Positions 49,866 through 59,648 are shown, counted from the stretch's first letter. The stretch: DNA of 64,000 nt from Stenotrophomonas maltophilia (GCA_002387845.1 DGLB01000041.1:7825-71824), one strand, 5' to 3'. Numbers and translations are program-made. Notes: a model not told the origin generated them from the sequence alone.

Positions 49866-50423
49866 TTACTTCGCGACCGGCGGCTTGCCACCGCGCGGGC
49901 CGCCGAACGGATGCTTCGCGGCATCAAACTCGGCCTTGCTCAGCTGCCCATCCTTGTTGGTGTCGGCCGCGGCAAACCACGCGTCGCGGTGCTGCTTCAT
50001 GCCCAGTTCGCGGTCTGCCTTGTCCAGGTAGCCGTCCTTGTTGATGTCCAGCGTGTCGAAGCGTTCGGCCAGACGCGGGTCGGCTTTGGCTTCCTCGCGG
50101 CTGATGCGGCCGTCCTTGTTGAGGTCCAGCTTGGCCATGCGGTCATGCATGCCCGGGCCACGGCCGTGACGCTTGCCGTGCCAGCGCGGCATTTCCTCGC
50201 GCGAAAGCTTGCCGTCCTTGTTCACGTCCAGGGTGTCGAACTTCTCGGCCAGGCGCGGAGCCTTGGCCGCTTCGCTGCGGTCGATGAAGCCGTCGCCGTT
50301 GGTGTCCAGCTTCACACGGGCCGGCTTGTCGCCCGCGGTCGGGGTGTCGGCGGCCACCGCCAGGCCGGCAGCGCCGGTGGTCATCAGCAGGGCCAGCAGC
50401 AGAAGGGGTTTGCGGTTGCGCAT
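49866..50423 (-). CDS. Periplasmic EF-hand calcium-binding protein
   Basis: 185 aa with a signal peptide (LLLLALLMTTGAAGLAVA). Five EF-hand loops are readable: DTNGDGFIDRSE, DVNKDGKLSREE, DLNKDGRISREE, DINKDGYLDKAD and DTNKDGQLSKAE, each with the DxNxDG core and the closing acidic residue. It should bind several Ca2+ ions. Role could be Ca buffering or signalling. The C-terminal tail is Gly/Pro/Lys-rich. Divergent from bpt. Confidence 0.92.
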   Translation of the reverse strand: MRNRKPLLLLALLMTTGAAGLAVAADTPTAGDKPARVKLDTNGDGFIDRSEAAKAPRLAEKFDTLDVNKDGKLSREEMPRWHGKRHGRGPGMHDRMAKLDLNKDGRISREEAKADPRLAERFDTLDINKDGYLDKADRELGMKQHRDAWFAAADTNKDGQLSKAEFDAAKHPFGGPRGGKPPVAK

Positions 50424-50577
50424 GGAATCACTCCGGTATCAGGGGTTGGCTGTGCGGTGCGTTGGCACCCACGGCAGGGAAAACGCGCCAGCGCCGGGTG
50501 CGTTGACAGCGGCACCGGTCGTGTTTATCTGACAGACAGTCGCGGCGGCTGCGACAACGCGGCGCTATGCTGTGGGC

Positions 50578-51333
50578 ATGGCAATACACGGCGACCGCGA
50601 CGACGAGCTGCGACTGTTCCAGACCGGCGACCACCCCTGTGGTTACTGGCCGGATCGGGCCGCGCGCGACCTGGTGCTGGATCCGCACGACCCCCGCCTG
50701 GGCACGCTGTACCCGATGGCGCTGAGCTGGGGCTTCCGCCGCTCCGGCGACCTGGTCTACCGCCCGCACTGCGCCAACTGCCACGCCTGCGTGTCGGTGC
50801 GCATCCCGGTGGCGCGCTTCACGCCGGACCGCAGCCAGCGCCGCTGCCTGGCCCGCAACGCCGACCTCGAAGTACGCATCGTCGCCGCCGAGCAGACCGA
50901 CGAACAGTTCGCGCTGTACCACCGCTACCTCACCCACCGCCATGCGCAGGGCGGCATGGACGACCACGGGCCGCATGAATTCGACCAGTTCCTGATCGGG
51001 CAATGGTCGCAGGGGCGCTTCCTTGAGATGCGTGCGCCGGCGCACGACGGCCACCGCGGCGAACTGCTCGGGGTGGCGGTCACCGATGTCACCGCGCAGG
51101 GGTTATCGGCGGTGTACACCTTCTTCGACCCCGACCAGGCCCACCGCGGGCTGGGCACGTTCGGCATCCTGCAGCAGATCGCCTGGGCCCAGCGCGAGAA
51201 CCTGCCGCACCTGTACCTGGGCTACTGGATCCGCGACCACCGCAAGATGGACTACAAGCGCCGCTTCCGCCCGCTGGAGGCCTACGACGGCCGCCGCTGG
51301 CACGACTTCGATGGCGAACGGGACGGGCGCTGA
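50578..51333 (+). CDS. bpt: Aspartate/glutamate leucyltransferase (N-end rule)
   Basis: 251 aa from ATG 50578; an in-frame GTG at 50572 is less likely. Transfers Leu from tRNA to N-terminal Asp/Glu, marking proteins for ClpSAP decay. Family marks: [40 protein letters not shown] (Cys motif), [40 protein letters not shown]. Full length. Confidence 0.93.
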   Translation: MAIHGDRDDELRLFQTGDHPCGYWPDRAARDLVLDPHDPRLGTLYPMALSWGFRRSGDLVYRPHCANCHACVSVRIPVARFTPDRSQRRCLARNADLEVRIVAAEQTDEQFALYHRYLTHRHAQGGMDDHGPHEFDQFLIGQWSQGRFLEMRAPAHDGHRGELLGVAVTDVTAQGLSAVYTFFDPDQAHRGLGTFGILQQIAWAQRENLPHLYLGYWIRDHRKMDYKRRFRPLEAYDGRRWHDFDGERDGR

Positions 51334-51368
51334 CGCAGGGCTGCAATGCGCACAGGTAAAATGGGCGG

Positions 51369-52574
51369 ATGAAGACCCCTGCCCTGCTCCTTGCCCTGGC
51401 CCTGCTCTGCAGCGGCTGCGCCCAGACCCCGAACCGGACCGCCGCCATGCCTGATTCCAAGCCGGCACCGCTGCGCATCGCCACCTACAACACCTCGCTG
51501 TACAGCGACGAGCGCGGCGGCCTGATTGCCGAGCTGGAAGGCGACAGCGCGCACGCGCGCAAGATCGCCGCCGTACTGCAGCAGGTCCGCCCGGATCTGG
51601 TTCTGCTGAACGAATTCGACTTCGACCACGACCACCGCGCCGCCGACCTGTTCCAGCAGCGCTACCTGGAAACCGCCCAGCCCGGCGGCGGCGAACCGCT
51701 GAAGTACCCGTACCGCTACCTCGCCCCGGTCAACACCGGCGTACCCAGCGGGCTGGACCTGGACAACAACGGTGAAGTCGGCGGCGAAGGCCGTTCGCGC
51801 GGCAATGACGCCTGGGGCTACGGCCTGCACCCCGGCCAGTACGGCATGCTGGTGCTGTCGCGCTACCCGATCGATGAAGCCAAGGTGCGCACCTTCCAGC
51901 TGCTGAAGTGGAACACCCTGCCGGGTGCGGTGAACCCGGTCGACCCGCGCACCGGCAAGCCGTTCTACAGCGCACAGGTATGGTCGCAGCTGCGGCTGTC
52001 CTCCAAGTCGCACTGGGACGTGCCGGTGAAGACCCCTGAAGGCGTGGTCCACGCACTGGTCTCGCACCCGACCCCGCCGGTGTTCGACGGCCCGGAAAAG
52101 CGCAATGCGCAGCGTAACGGCGACGAACTGCGCCTGTGGCAGCAGTACCTGTCGGCCGGTGACAAGCCGTGGCTGTGCGATGACCGTGGCCAGTGTGGTG
52201 GCCTGGCGCAGGACGCCCGCTTCGTGATCCTGGGCGACCTCAACAACGACCCCGTCGATGGGGATGGCCAGCACGACGCCATCGTCGAGCTGATCGAGAA
52301 CGCCCGCGTGCTGCGCTACCCCACCCCGCGCAGCGTCGGTGCCGAACAGACCAGCGCGGCGTACGCGGCCAAGGGTATCGTGCGCAAGGGCGCGCCGTTC
52401 CACGCCACCGGTGATTTCGGTCCGAAGTCCGGCACCATGCGACTGGATTATGTGCTGCCGTCGACCGGCTTTGAGTTTGTGGGCAGTGGCGTGTTCTGGC
52501 CGGCCAATGAAAGTGCCGAGGCGAAGATTGCCGATGGCAGCGACCACCACCTGGTGTGGGTGGACGTGCGTTGA
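51369..52574 (+). CDS. Endonuclease/exonuclease/phosphatase-fold lipoprotein
   Basis: 401 aa with a lipoprotein signal (LLLALALLCSGCAQ, lipobox CSGC). EEP fold: RIATYNTSLY, the metal-binding Glu in VLLNEFDFDH, a catalytic His in VSHPTPPVFDGPEKR, the DxN in VILGDLNNDPVDG and SDHHLVWVDV at the end. It contains LDLDNNGEVGGEG, which looks like a dockerin/EF-type Ca loop. Substrate unknown (nucleic acid, phosphoester or phosphoinositide). Outer or inner membrane anchored, facing the periplasm. Confidence 0.88.
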   Translation: MKTPALLLALALLCSGCAQTPNRTAAMPDSKPAPLRIATYNTSLYSDERGGLIAELEGDSAHARKIAAVLQQVRPDLVLLNEFDFDHDHRAADLFQQRYLETAQPGGGEPLKYPYRYLAPVNTGVPSGLDLDNNGEVGGEGRSRGNDAWGYGLHPGQYGMLVLSRYPIDEAKVRTFQLLKWNTLPGAVNPVDPRTGKPFYSAQVWSQLRLSSKSHWDVPVKTPEGVVHALVSHPTPPVFDGPEKRNAQRNGDELRLWQQYLSAGDKPWLCDDRGQCGGLAQDARFVILGDLNNDPVDGDGQHDAIVELIENARVLRYPTPRSVGAEQTSAAYAAKGIVRKGAPFHATGDFGPKSGTMRLDYVLPSTGFEFVGSGVFWPANESAEAKIADGSDHHLVWVDVR

Positions 52575-52581
52575 TGCATCC

Positions 52582-52605
52582 GGTGCCGGGCGTTGCCCGG
52601 CACCG
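52582..52605 (+). repeat. Palindrome after the EEP gene
   Basis: GGTGCCGGGC-GTT-GCCCGGCACC, a 10-bp stem just after the stop. It resembles a REP stem without the GTAG head and could serve as a terminator, though no T-run follows. Confidence 0.6.
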
Positions 52606-52621
52606 CGGTGTCGATGATGTG

Positions 52622-52677
52622 AATGCGTTACCGGGCGTTGAACCGTTCACGGCAGTCGTCTATCGACCGACCCTACC
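52622..52677 (-). repeat. Extended GTAG element
   Basis: Reverse copy of the ~57-bp element: ATGCGTTACCGGGCGTTGAA, CGTTCACGGCAGTCGTC, then GACCGACCCTACC. Very close to 29240-29294. Confidence 0.75.
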
Positions 52678-52707
52678 GCTCCGCTGCCGCGGAGCGATAT
52701 GCCACCG

Positions 52708-53892
52708 CTAGCGCAGCTCGATGCCGATCGCCTCGGCCGCCTCGCGCGCGATTTTCCGCGCCTCATCGATATCCGCACCGCGCGCCAGCGTGACGCCGAC
52801 GCGCCGATGCCCGTGCACGCTCGGCTTGCCGAACAGGCGCAGCGCCGAATCCGGGTGCACCAGCGCCTGCTCCACGTTGCTGAAGAACGGCACGCCTTCG
52901 CCGTGTGCCAGCATCGCGCACGATGCCGAAGGGCCGCTCTGGCGGATCACCGGAATCGGCAGCCCCAGGATCGCCCGCGCATGCAGCGCGAACTCGCTCA
53001 GGTCCTGCGAAGCCAGGGTCACCAGCCCGGTGTCGTGCGGACGCGGCGAGACCTCGCTGAACCACACCTCGTCACCCTTCACGAACAGCTCCACCCCGAA
53101 CAGGCCCCAGCCGCCCAGGTCGTCGGTGATCGCCTGCGAAATCTCTTCGGCCCGCGCCAGCGCGCGCGGCGACATCGGCTGCGGCTGCCAGCTTTCGCGG
53201 TAATCGCCGTCCTTCTGCCAGTGCCCGATCGGCGCGCAGAACGACGTGCCGCCCGCATGGCGTACGGTCAGCAGGGTGATCTCGTAATCGAAGTCGATGA
53301 AACCTTCCACGATGCAGCGCCCCGCGCCGGCACGGCCGCCGGTCTGCGCGTAGTCCCACGCCGGCGCGATGTCCGCCTCGCTGCGCAGCGTGCTCTGGCC
53401 CTTGCCCGAGGACGACATCACCGGCTTCACCACGCACGGCAGGCCAATCGCCGCCACCGCCGCGCGGTACTCCGCCTCGGTGTCCACGAAGCGGTACGGC
53501 GAGGTCGGCAGGCCCAGCGTTTCCGCCGCCAGCCGGCGGATGCCCTCGCGGTCCATCGTCAAGCGCGCCGCGCGCGCCGTCGGTACCACCCGCTGGCCGG
53601 TTTCCTGCTCCAGCTGCACCAGCGTTTCGGTATGGATCGCCTCGATCTCCGGCACGATCAGGTGCGGTTGCTCCTGCGCGATCAATGCGCGAAGCGCCAT
53701 CGCGTCCAGCATGTCGATCACGTGCGAGCGGTGCGCCACCTGCATCGCCGGCGCATTGGCGTAGCGGTCGGCTGCGATCACCTCCACCCCCAGCCGCTGC
53801 AGTTCGATGGCGACCTCCTTGCCCAGTTCGCCCGAGCCCAGCAACAGCACACGGGTGGCGGAAGGAGACAGCGGCGTACCAAGCGTGGTCAT
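52708..53892 (-). CDS. purT: Formate-dependent phosphoribosylglycinamide formyltransferase
   Basis: 394 aa from ATG 53892 ([20 protein letters not shown]). ATP-grasp enzyme, third step of purine synthesis using formate. Marks: [15 protein letters not shown] (substrate loop), [13 protein letters not shown] (Gly-rich flexible loop), [33 protein letters not shown]. Length is normal. Single gene. Convergent with the EEP gene across repeats. Confidence 0.97.
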   Translation of the reverse strand: MTTLGTPLSPSATRVLLLGSGELGKEVAIELQRLGVEVIAADRYANAPAMQVAHRSHVIDMLDAMALRALIAQEQPHLIVPEIEAIHTETLVQLEQETGQRVVPTARAARLTMDREGIRRLAAETLGLPTSPYRFVDTEAEYRAAVAAIGLPCVVKPVMSSSGKGQSTLRSEADIAPAWDYAQTGGRAGAGRCIVEGFIDFDYEITLLTVRHAGGTSFCAPIGHWQKDGDYRESWQPQPMSPRALARAEEISQAITDDLGGWGLFGVELFVKGDEVWFSEVSPRPHDTGLVTLASQDLSEFALHARAILGLPIPVIRQSGPSASCAMLAHGEGVPFFSNVEQALVHPDSALRLFGKPSVHGHRRVGVTLARGADIDEARKIAREAAEAIGIELR

Positions 53893-54017
53893 GGGCGTTC
53901 CGAGGGGGTCAAAGGGACGGGATGGCATTTTAGGCGGTCAGACCCGGGCCCGGGGGTGTTGCAAACCTGATATCACTTTGATATCACTATTCCAAACCTA
54001 CCCAAGGATGCCCCGCC

Positions 54018-54887
54018 ATGAAGGAAAAACCCGTCCGCTCCCTTTCCGGCCTGCCGTTCCTGCTGGCCGTGCTCGCCCTGTTTGTCGTGGCCGTCTGGAT
54101 GTTCGTCGCCGGCGCAGAGCGCGGCAACGTGAATGGCTGGCTCCTGTTCGGGGGTGTCGTGCTGGCCCTGGTCGCCCTGCTCAGCCTGACCGGCCTGTAC
54201 ACCGTGCAGCCCAACCAGGCCGCCGTGCTCAGCCTGTTCGGCAAGTACGTGGGCACGGTCAAGGACAACGGCCTGCGCTGGAACAACCCGTTCTTCAGCA
54301 AGAAGAAGGTCAGCCAGCGCGTGCGCAACTTTGAAAGCGGCAAGCTCAAGGTGAACGAACTGGACGGCAGCCCGATCGAGATTGCCGCCGTCATCGTCTG
54401 GCAGGTGGTCGATGCCTCCGAGGCCGTCTACAACGTGGACGACTACGAAAGCTTCGTGCACATCCAGTCCGAATCGGCGCTGCGCGCGATGGCCACCAGC
54501 TACCCCTACGACCAGCATGAGGACGGCCAGCTTTCGCTGCGCAGCCATGCCACCGAAATCTCCCAGCACCTCAAGGACGAACTGGCCGAACGCCTGGCCG
54601 ATGCCGGCGTGCAGGTCCTCGATGCGCGCATCAGCCACCTCGCCTACGCTCCGGAAATCGCCCAGGCCATGCTGCAGCGCCAGCAGGCCAATGCGGTGAT
54701 CGCCGCGCGCACCCGCATCGTCGCCGGTGCGGTGGGCATGGTCGAAATGGCCCTGGCCGAACTGCAGAAGAACGGCGTGGTGCAGCTGGACGAAGAGCGC
54801 AAGGCGCACATGGTCAGCAACCTGCTTACGGTACTGTGCTCGGATCGTGGCACCCAGCCCATCGTCAACGCCGGCTCGCTGTATTGA
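54018..54887 (+). CDS. SPFH/band-7 membrane protein
   Basis: 289 aa. Two N-terminal helices ([18 protein letters not shown] and [20 protein letters not shown]) precede the SPFH domain that starts at [40 protein letters not shown] and the coiled helix [20 protein letters not shown] follow. Family members form large rings and scaffold membrane microdomains or modulate proteases. First of a run of closely spaced genes (54911, 55087, 55265, 56548), so likely an operon head. Upstream carries a TGATATCACTTTGATATCA direct repeat (about 53969-53988). Confidence 0.9.
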   Translation: MKEKPVRSLSGLPFLLAVLALFVVAVWMFVAGAERGNVNGWLLFGGVVLALVALLSLTGLYTVQPNQAAVLSLFGKYVGTVKDNGLRWNNPFFSKKKVSQRVRNFESGKLKVNELDGSPIEIAAVIVWQVVDASEAVYNVDDYESFVHIQSESALRAMATSYPYDQHEDGQLSLRSHATEISQHLKDELAERLADAGVQVLDARISHLAYAPEIAQAMLQRQQANAVIAARTRIVAGAVGMVEMALAELQKNGVVQLDEERKAHMVSNLLTVLCSDRGTQPIVNAGSLY

Positions 54888-54910
54888 GCCTGCTGTACTG
54901 AGCCTTCCGC

Positions 54911-55090
54911 ATGACTGAAAAGAAAGCCTACCCGCTGCGCATCAATGCCGACGTCCTGGCGGCGGCGCAGCGCTGGGCCGACGACGAGCTGCGCAGCCTC
55001 AACGCGCAGATTGAATACGTGCTGCGCGACGCACTGCGCAAGGCAGGACGCCTGCCGAAACCCACCCCGACGCCGGAGAGCAAGGAATGA
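54911..55090 (+). CDS. Small ribbon-helix-helix (Arc-like) protein
   Basis: 59 aa, [20 protein letters not shown] then [20 protein letters not shown], ending [10 protein letters not shown]. The strand-helix-helix pattern matches Arc/HicB-type DNA-binding proteins: beta strand KAYPLRI, helix [14 protein letters not shown], helix [14 protein letters not shown]. It may regulate its own operon. The stop overlaps the next start (ATGA). It starts 23 bases after the SPFH gene. Confidence 0.8.
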   Translation: MTEKKAYPLRINADVLAAAQRWADDELRSLNAQIEYVLRDALRKAGRLPKPTPTPESKE

Positions 55091-55263
55091 GCAAGCGCTG
55101 GAGTTATCAGACGGTAGAAGTGAAACCCACCTGGACCGGTTTGAGGACGGAGGACATCCAGTCCGAACTCACCCGGCAGGGACTGCTGGGCTGGGAGCTG
55201 GTCAACGTGGTCCAGCCGCCGGCGATGGGCAAGGCCATCCTGATCTTCAAGAAGGAGCAGTGA
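55087..55263 (+). CDS. DUF4177-like small protein
   Basis: 58 aa: [40 protein letters not shown], then [18 protein letters not shown]. The pattern W-x-YxTVxV ... LxxxGxxGWELVxV ... xxxxFKK is that of DUF4177 proteins, of unknown function. Overlaps the RHH gene by 4 bases and is 1 base from the hydrolase gene. Confidence 0.8.
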   Translation: MSKRWSYQTVEVKPTWTGLRTEDIQSELTRQGLLGWELVNVVQPPAMGKAILIFKKEQ

Positions 55264-55264
55264 C

Positions 55265-56551
55265 ATGCGCAGCCGCCTTGCCTCTCTCGCCCTGCTGCTG
55301 GCGTCGGTCACGATGAGCGCCCACGCCGCCAGCCCCGAACAGACCGCCAGCCGGCTGCTGGACCACCTGCAGGCCGACGACATCGCCGCTGCCGAAGCCA
55401 TGTTCACCCCGGAACTGGCCAAGGACGTTCCCCAAGCGCGCCTGCAGAGCCTGTGGCAGCAGTTGGGCGGCCTGAAGTCACGCGGCCCGGTACGGGTGGA
55501 GGAACAGCACGGCATATCGACCGTGCTGCAGCAACTGCAGCTGGGCTCCGGCCCGGTCAATGTCGCGATCAGTGTGGATGCGCAGGGCCGCGTCGCCGGG
55601 CTGTTCTTCCAGCCGGTGCAGGCCCCGGTCCCGCCGCCACCGCCGGTGCCCGCCGACGCGACCTACCGCGAAAGCGACGTTCAGATCGACAGCGGCAAGG
55701 GCGCGCTGCCTGGCACACTGGCGATGCCGGCGGGCAAAGGTCCGTTCCCGGCGGTGGTGCTGGTGCACGGTTCCGGCCCGCAGGACCGCAACGTGACCAT
55801 CGGCCCGAACCGGCCGTTTCTGGAGGTGGCGCGCGGCCTCGCCGCGCAGGGCATCGCCGTGCTGCGCTACGAGAAGCGCACCAGGGTGCGCCCGCAGGAC
55901 TTCAGCGGCGACTTCACCGTGGATGACGAGGTCACCGACGACGCGGTCGCGGCGCTCGCGCTGCTCGCTTCAACCCCCGGCATCGATGCGCGGCATCTCT
56001 ACGTGATCGGCCACAGCCAGGGCGGCATGGTCGCACCGCGCATCGCATCCCGCTCGGGCAAGGTGGCCGGTGTGGTGCTGTGGTCGGCACCGGCGCGCTC
56101 GCTGCTGGACCTGATGCCGGAGCAGCATCGCTACATTTTCAATCTGGATGGGCAGATCAGCCCGGACGAACAGGCCGTACTGGATCGCCTGGACACGCAG
56201 ATCGCCGCCGCACGCAGCGACCAGCCGACGGACCGGGCCACCTTGCCGCTGGGGCTGCCGTCGCATTACTGGCGCACGCTGGAGCAGGTGAACCCGGTTG
56301 CCGATGCCAAGGCGCTTTCGCAGCCCATTCTGGTCCTGCACGGCGGCCGCGATTTCCAGGTGATCGATACCGACTGGAAGCTCTGGTCGCAGGCGCTGTC
56401 GGGCAAGGCGACGCTGCACCGCTACAGCCAGCTGAATCACCTGGGCATCGCCGGTGAGGGACCCAGCTCGCTGGAGGAATACCGCCACCCCGGCCACGTG
56501 GATGCGACGTTGATCAACGACGTGGCACGTTGGATCAAGGCGCAGCCATGA
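55265..56551 (+). CDS. Secreted alpha/beta hydrolase with an N-terminal DUF3887-like domain
   Basis: 428 aa with a signal peptide (MRSRLASLALLLASVTMSAH). Residues about 25-120 resemble the DUF3887 domain (an NTF2-like fold: LLDHLQADDIAAAEAMFTPE). From about 150 an alpha/beta hydrolase: oxyanion HGSGPQDRN, nucleophile elbow GHSQGGMVAPRIA, Asp in LVLHGGRDFQV and His in QLNHLGI. Substrate unknown; an esterase or peptidase of the periplasm. Overlaps the next gene by 4 bases. Confidence 0.9.
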   Translation: MRSRLASLALLLASVTMSAHAASPEQTASRLLDHLQADDIAAAEAMFTPELAKDVPQARLQSLWQQLGGLKSRGPVRVEEQHGISTVLQQLQLGSGPVNVAISVDAQGRVAGLFFQPVQAPVPPPPPVPADATYRESDVQIDSGKGALPGTLAMPAGKGPFPAVVLVHGSGPQDRNVTIGPNRPFLEVARGLAAQGIAVLRYEKRTRVRPQDFSGDFTVDDEVTDDAVAALALLASTPGIDARHLYVIGHSQGGMVAPRIASRSGKVAGVVLWSAPARSLLDLMPEQHRYIFNLDGQISPDEQAVLDRLDTQIAAARSDQPTDRATLPLGLPSHYWRTLEQVNPVADAKALSQPILVLHGGRDFQVIDTDWKLWSQALSGKATLHRYSQLNHLGIAGEGPSSLEEYRHPGHVDATLINDVARWIKAQP

Positions 56552-57135
56552 CCACGCCACCGAACGCAAAGGACTTTCCGGTGGCACCGGCCCCGGTCTG
56601 GATCGGCCTGTGGATGTGGATACCGTTGGCGGGCACGCTGGCACTGATCGTCGGTGCCAACCTGTCCCGTTTCGAGCGCACGCCGATGGATCTGGTCATC
56701 ACCACGGCGTTCGTGCTGCTGCTTGCCGCGGCGATGAGCTGGGCATTTTTCCGGCGCCGGATCGTCCTGCATGCAGACGCGCTGGAGGTGGTTTCGACCT
56801 TCTACCGCAAGCGTGTGGCCGTCAGCGTGCTGGATCTTGAGCAGGCACGTGTCGTCGATCTGGATGAGCATCCGGAACTGAAGCCGGCACTGAAGATCAA
56901 TGGATTCGGGATGCCCGGTTTCCGGTCGGGGCACTACCGCATGAAGGACCGGCGCAAGGCGTTCTGCCTGGTCAGTGATGCGAGCGGTGTGGTGTACCTG
57001 CCGCTTGCCGACGGCAGCGTGGTGTTGATCAGTCCGGAGCGGCCGCGCGAGCTGCTGGAGGCGTTGAAGAGCAGCCGGGCAAGCCCGGCTCTACGGGCCG
57101 GCGATGACGTTCGGCCGGGCGGGCGGATCGGCTAA
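56548..57135 (+). CDS. PH-like domain membrane protein with a REP-derived C-terminus
   Basis: 195 aa from ATG 56548, overlapping the hydrolase stop (ATGA). Two helices (LWMWIPLAGTLALIVGA and LVITTAFVLLLAAAMSWAFF) are followed by a bacterial PH-like beta domain (LHADALEVVSTFYRKRVAVS, VLDLEQARVVDLDEHPELKP). The last ~21 residues (SSRASPALRAGDDVRPGGRI) are encoded by a GTAG-REP in reverse, so the original stop appears to have been lost or moved. Confidence 0.75.
   Translation: MTTPPNAKDFPVAPAPVWIGLWMWIPLAGTLALIVGANLSRFERTPMDLVITTAFVLLLAAAMSWAFFRRRIVLHADALEVVSTFYRKRVAVSVLDLEQARVVDLDEHPELKPALKINGFGMPGFRSGHYRMKDRRKAFCLVSDASGVVYLPLADGSVVLISPERPRELLEALKSSRASPALRAGDDVRPGGRIG
57073..57094 (-). repeat. 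GTAG-headed REP inside the 3' end of a gene
   Basis: On the minus strand GTAG and AGCCGGGC-TT-GCCCGGCT. Read through in frame as SSRASPALR by the gene at 56548-57135. Confidence 0.85.
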
Positions 57136-57144
57136 GCTGGGGGC

Positions 57145-57948
57145 ATGCGTCGATTCCCTGCCCTGCTGACCAACACCGCCGACATCGAGCTGTGGCCCGG
57201 CGGCCTGCTGCGCGCGCGCAGCAATGCCGACGCGCGCGCGCTGGCGCAGGCGCAATGGGTGTTGCGACGCAAGGCTGACGGGCGCTACCTCGCCGTGGTG
57301 ACGGCGCAGGGCGTGCTGCCGCTGGTGCCACACCTGATGCGCGAACCGGGCATTGACGAAGCGCTGGATGCGCTGGAGCGGCTTGAACAGGGACGCAGCC
57401 GCGGACCGCAACCGACCACACTGCTGCCGCTCAGCGGACTGCAGCTGCGGCTGCAGCAGTTGGGTATCGATGCGGAACAATACGAGGACGAGACCGGTCT
57501 GGCGCTGGAAGCCGAGCCGGCGCAGCTCCGGCTGGCCGGGTTCGACCGTTACCGCCGGCCGCTGTGGCTGCAGCACGGCGCGGCACTGGCATGGCGTCGG
57601 CTGCACGTGCATGCAGCCCAGGACGGCATCTCGCTCGAGGCGATTTCCGGCTACCGCAGCCACGATTACCAGCTGGGCATTTTCGCGCGCAAGCGCGCGC
57701 GCGGGCTGAGCGTGCAGGAGATCCTGCAGGTCAATGCCGCGCCGGGGTACAGCGAGCATCACAGTGGGCGTGCGCTGGATATCAGCAGCCCGGGGGAGCC
57801 GCCCGCCGAGGAAAGTTTTGAGGCGACCGCGGCCTTTGCGTGGTTGCAGGCGAATGCGCAGGGGCATGGGTTCCGGCTGAGCTATCCGCGCGACAACCCG
57901 CACGGCATCGTCTACGAGCCGTGGCACTGGTACTGGACCGGGGTGTAG
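57145..57948 (+). CDS. M15-family D-alanyl-D-alanine carboxypeptidase-like protein
   Basis: 267 aa. The C-terminal zinc peptidase domain (about 150-265) has ISGYRSHDYQLGIF, the SEHHSGRALDIS motif with HxxxxxxD ligands, and the EPWHWYWTG closing motif with the last His. The N-terminal 140 residues are an unrecognised region. No typical signal peptide, so export is uncertain. Cuts peptidoglycan stem peptides or D,D-dipeptides. Confidence 0.88.
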   Translation: MRRFPALLTNTADIELWPGGLLRARSNADARALAQAQWVLRRKADGRYLAVVTAQGVLPLVPHLMREPGIDEALDALERLEQGRSRGPQPTTLLPLSGLQLRLQQLGIDAEQYEDETGLALEAEPAQLRLAGFDRYRRPLWLQHGAALAWRRLHVHAAQDGISLEAISGYRSHDYQLGIFARKRARGLSVQEILQVNAAPGYSEHHSGRALDISSPGEPPAEESFEATAAFAWLQANAQGHGFRLSYPRDNPHGIVYEPWHWYWTGV

Positions 57949-58028
57949 GGACGTCGGGGAAACACCTATTCCGGTTTTGTATAGCTGACGTTAAGCTTCG
58001 CGGACCATCCAAAGGGGGATACCGCGTC

Positions 58029-58541
58029 ATGGAAGACAACAGCCCGTACCAGGCCAGCAAGGTGGCACCGGCAACGCAGACGTCCGGTCAGGTCGACTGG
58101 CGCGATGCGGTCCCGAGCGAAATCACCAGCCGGATCAAACACATGTGGATCCTGCTGGTGGTGACCGGCGTCTGGATGTTGAGCATGGCGCTGATCATGC
58201 TGGCCAACATGCCGCAGTTCCAGGCCTGGCTGCTGGGCCTTGCCCTGGCGTTGACGTCGGTCTACATGCTCGCGGCCTTCGGGGTCTACAAGCGCAGCCG
58301 CACGGTGGCCACCATCGTGCTCGTGTTCTGGGCGCTCTCGACGCTGGGCACGCTGCTGAAGTTCACGACCGGCGAAGGCGACATGAGCGGCGTGGGATTC
58401 ACCGCCGTGTTCGGCTTCGTCGCCATTCGCGGCACCTTCGCCACCTACCGCTATCACCGGCACATGGCCGACGTGCGCACCCGCCCGGCCCGCGCGCGCC
58501 TGAGCGACGACCCGGCATTCGCCCCGAAGCTGGACGCGTAG
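58029..58541 (+). CDS. Four-helix membrane protein of unknown function
   Basis: 170 aa from ATG 58029 with AAAGGGGGAT 7-12 bases before it. Four hydrophobic helices (MWILLVVTGVWMLSMALIML, WLLGLALALTSVYMLAAFGV, TVATIVLVFWALSTLGTLLK, GFTAVFGFVAIRGTFATY) and an Arg-rich end. The frame could extend upstream into the M15 gene but has no support there. No family assigned. Confidence 0.75.
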   Translation: MEDNSPYQASKVAPATQTSGQVDWRDAVPSEITSRIKHMWILLVVTGVWMLSMALIMLANMPQFQAWLLGLALALTSVYMLAAFGVYKRSRTVATIVLVFWALSTLGTLLKFTTGEGDMSGVGFTAVFGFVAIRGTFATYRYHRHMADVRTRPARARLSDDPAFAPKLDA

Positions 58542-58577
58542 TGACGCGCCATGCGCGTCATCGCGGTGGTCGTCGGA

Positions 58578-59252
58578 TCAATCCTGCGACCGGTTGGTCG
58601 CCGCCTTGGGCACCTCGCTGAAATCCGCGATGCGCCAGAGATACAAACTGGCGTAGGTCCGGTACGGACCCCACTTCTCGCCCCGTTCGGCCAGTGCCTT
58701 GGGGGTCAGCATCAGCTCCGCCTTGTCCACCCGCTGCGCGCCCTTGCGCACGCCGAGGTCGTCGATCGGCAGGATGTCCGGCCGGCCCAGGCGGAACATC
58801 AGCATCATTTCCACGGTCCAGCGGCCAATGCCGCGGATCGGCACCAGTGCTTCGATGATGGCGTCGTGCTCCATCACCGACATCCGGCGCAGGTCGGGAA
58901 TCTCACCGGCGGCCTCACGCCGGGCCAGGTCGCGCAGCGCCAGGGCCTTGTTGCCGGACACTCCGCACAGCCGCAGCGCGGCATCGTCAATCCGCCCGAG
59001 GGTGTCCGCGTGCAGGCGGGTACTGCCAATGGCGGTCTCGACCCGGCCCACGATCGTCGACGCCGCCTTGCCGCTGAGCTGCTGGAACAGGATCGCGCGG
59101 GCCAGCGCATCAACCGGGTCGAAGGACTTCGCCCAGCCCGGAGGTGCCTCGATCGGCCCCAGCCGCTTCATCCACGCGCCCAGCCGGCGGTCGCGTCGGG
59201 ACAGCCAGTCATGCGCCTGCTGCACATCGAAACCGCGGCGGAAACGGGGCAT
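58578..59252 (-). CDS. alkA: DNA-3-methyladenine glycosylase II
   Basis: 224 aa from ATG 59252 (MPRFRRGFDVQQAHDWLSRR). HhH-GPD fold: ALARAILFQQLSGKAASTIV, the helix-hairpin-helix VPIRGIGRWTVEMMLMF, and the catalytic Asp in PIDDLGVRKG. Removes alkylated purines from DNA. It is shorter than E. coli AlkA because the N-terminal TBP-like domain is absent. The stop of the DUF423 gene lies 2 bases upstream of its start. Confidence 0.88.
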   Translation of the reverse strand: MPRFRRGFDVQQAHDWLSRRDRRLGAWMKRLGPIEAPPGWAKSFDPVDALARAILFQQLSGKAASTIVGRVETAIGSTRLHADTLGRIDDAALRLCGVSGNKALALRDLARREAAGEIPDLRRMSVMEHDAIIEALVPIRGIGRWTVEMMLMFRLGRPDILPIDDLGVRKGAQRVDKAELMLTPKALAERGEKWGPYRTYASLYLWRIADFSEVPKAATNRSQD

Positions 59253-59254
59253 GG

Positions 59255-59626
59255 TCAGCGCCTCAGCGCATTCAGGCCGTACACCAGCCAGCCCAGGATC
59301 AAGGCACTGCCACCGACCGGTGCGAGCGATGTCGGCAGCTGCCACAGCGCACCGCCGACCAGGCTGCCGGAGAACAGCAGCGTGCCCAGCAACAGCACAT
59401 ACAGCGCCAAGCGCCCTACCCGGTTCTGCTGGCTCGCGCCCAGTACCGCCAGCGCCACGCCGTGGCCGAAGGCGTACAGCGCGGCGGTGCTGACGTGCGA
59501 TTGCGCCAGCGCGTCACTGATGCCGTGCGAGGCGTACGCCGACAGCCCGACCGCGGTGGCGGCCAGCAGCCCGCCCAGGCAGGCCAGCAACGAAGGTTTG
59601 CGCGCGCGTCGTTCCAGATTGAGCAT
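59255..59626 (-). CDS. DUF423 family small membrane protein
   Basis: 123 aa with four hydrophobic helices. GLSAYASHG and ALYAFGHGVALAVLGA and the end LVYGLNALRR match DUF423 (YgdD-like). The role is unknown. It is 2 bases upstream of alkA on the same strand, so the two share a message. Confidence 0.88.
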   Translation of the reverse strand: MLNLERRARKPSLLACLGGLLAATAVGLSAYASHGISDALAQSHVSTAALYAFGHGVALAVLGASQQNRVGRLALYVLLLGTLLFSGSLVGGALWQLPTSLAPVGGSALILGWLVYGLNALRR

Positions 59627-59648
59627 GTTGGAATTCCTTCTGCCAAAA

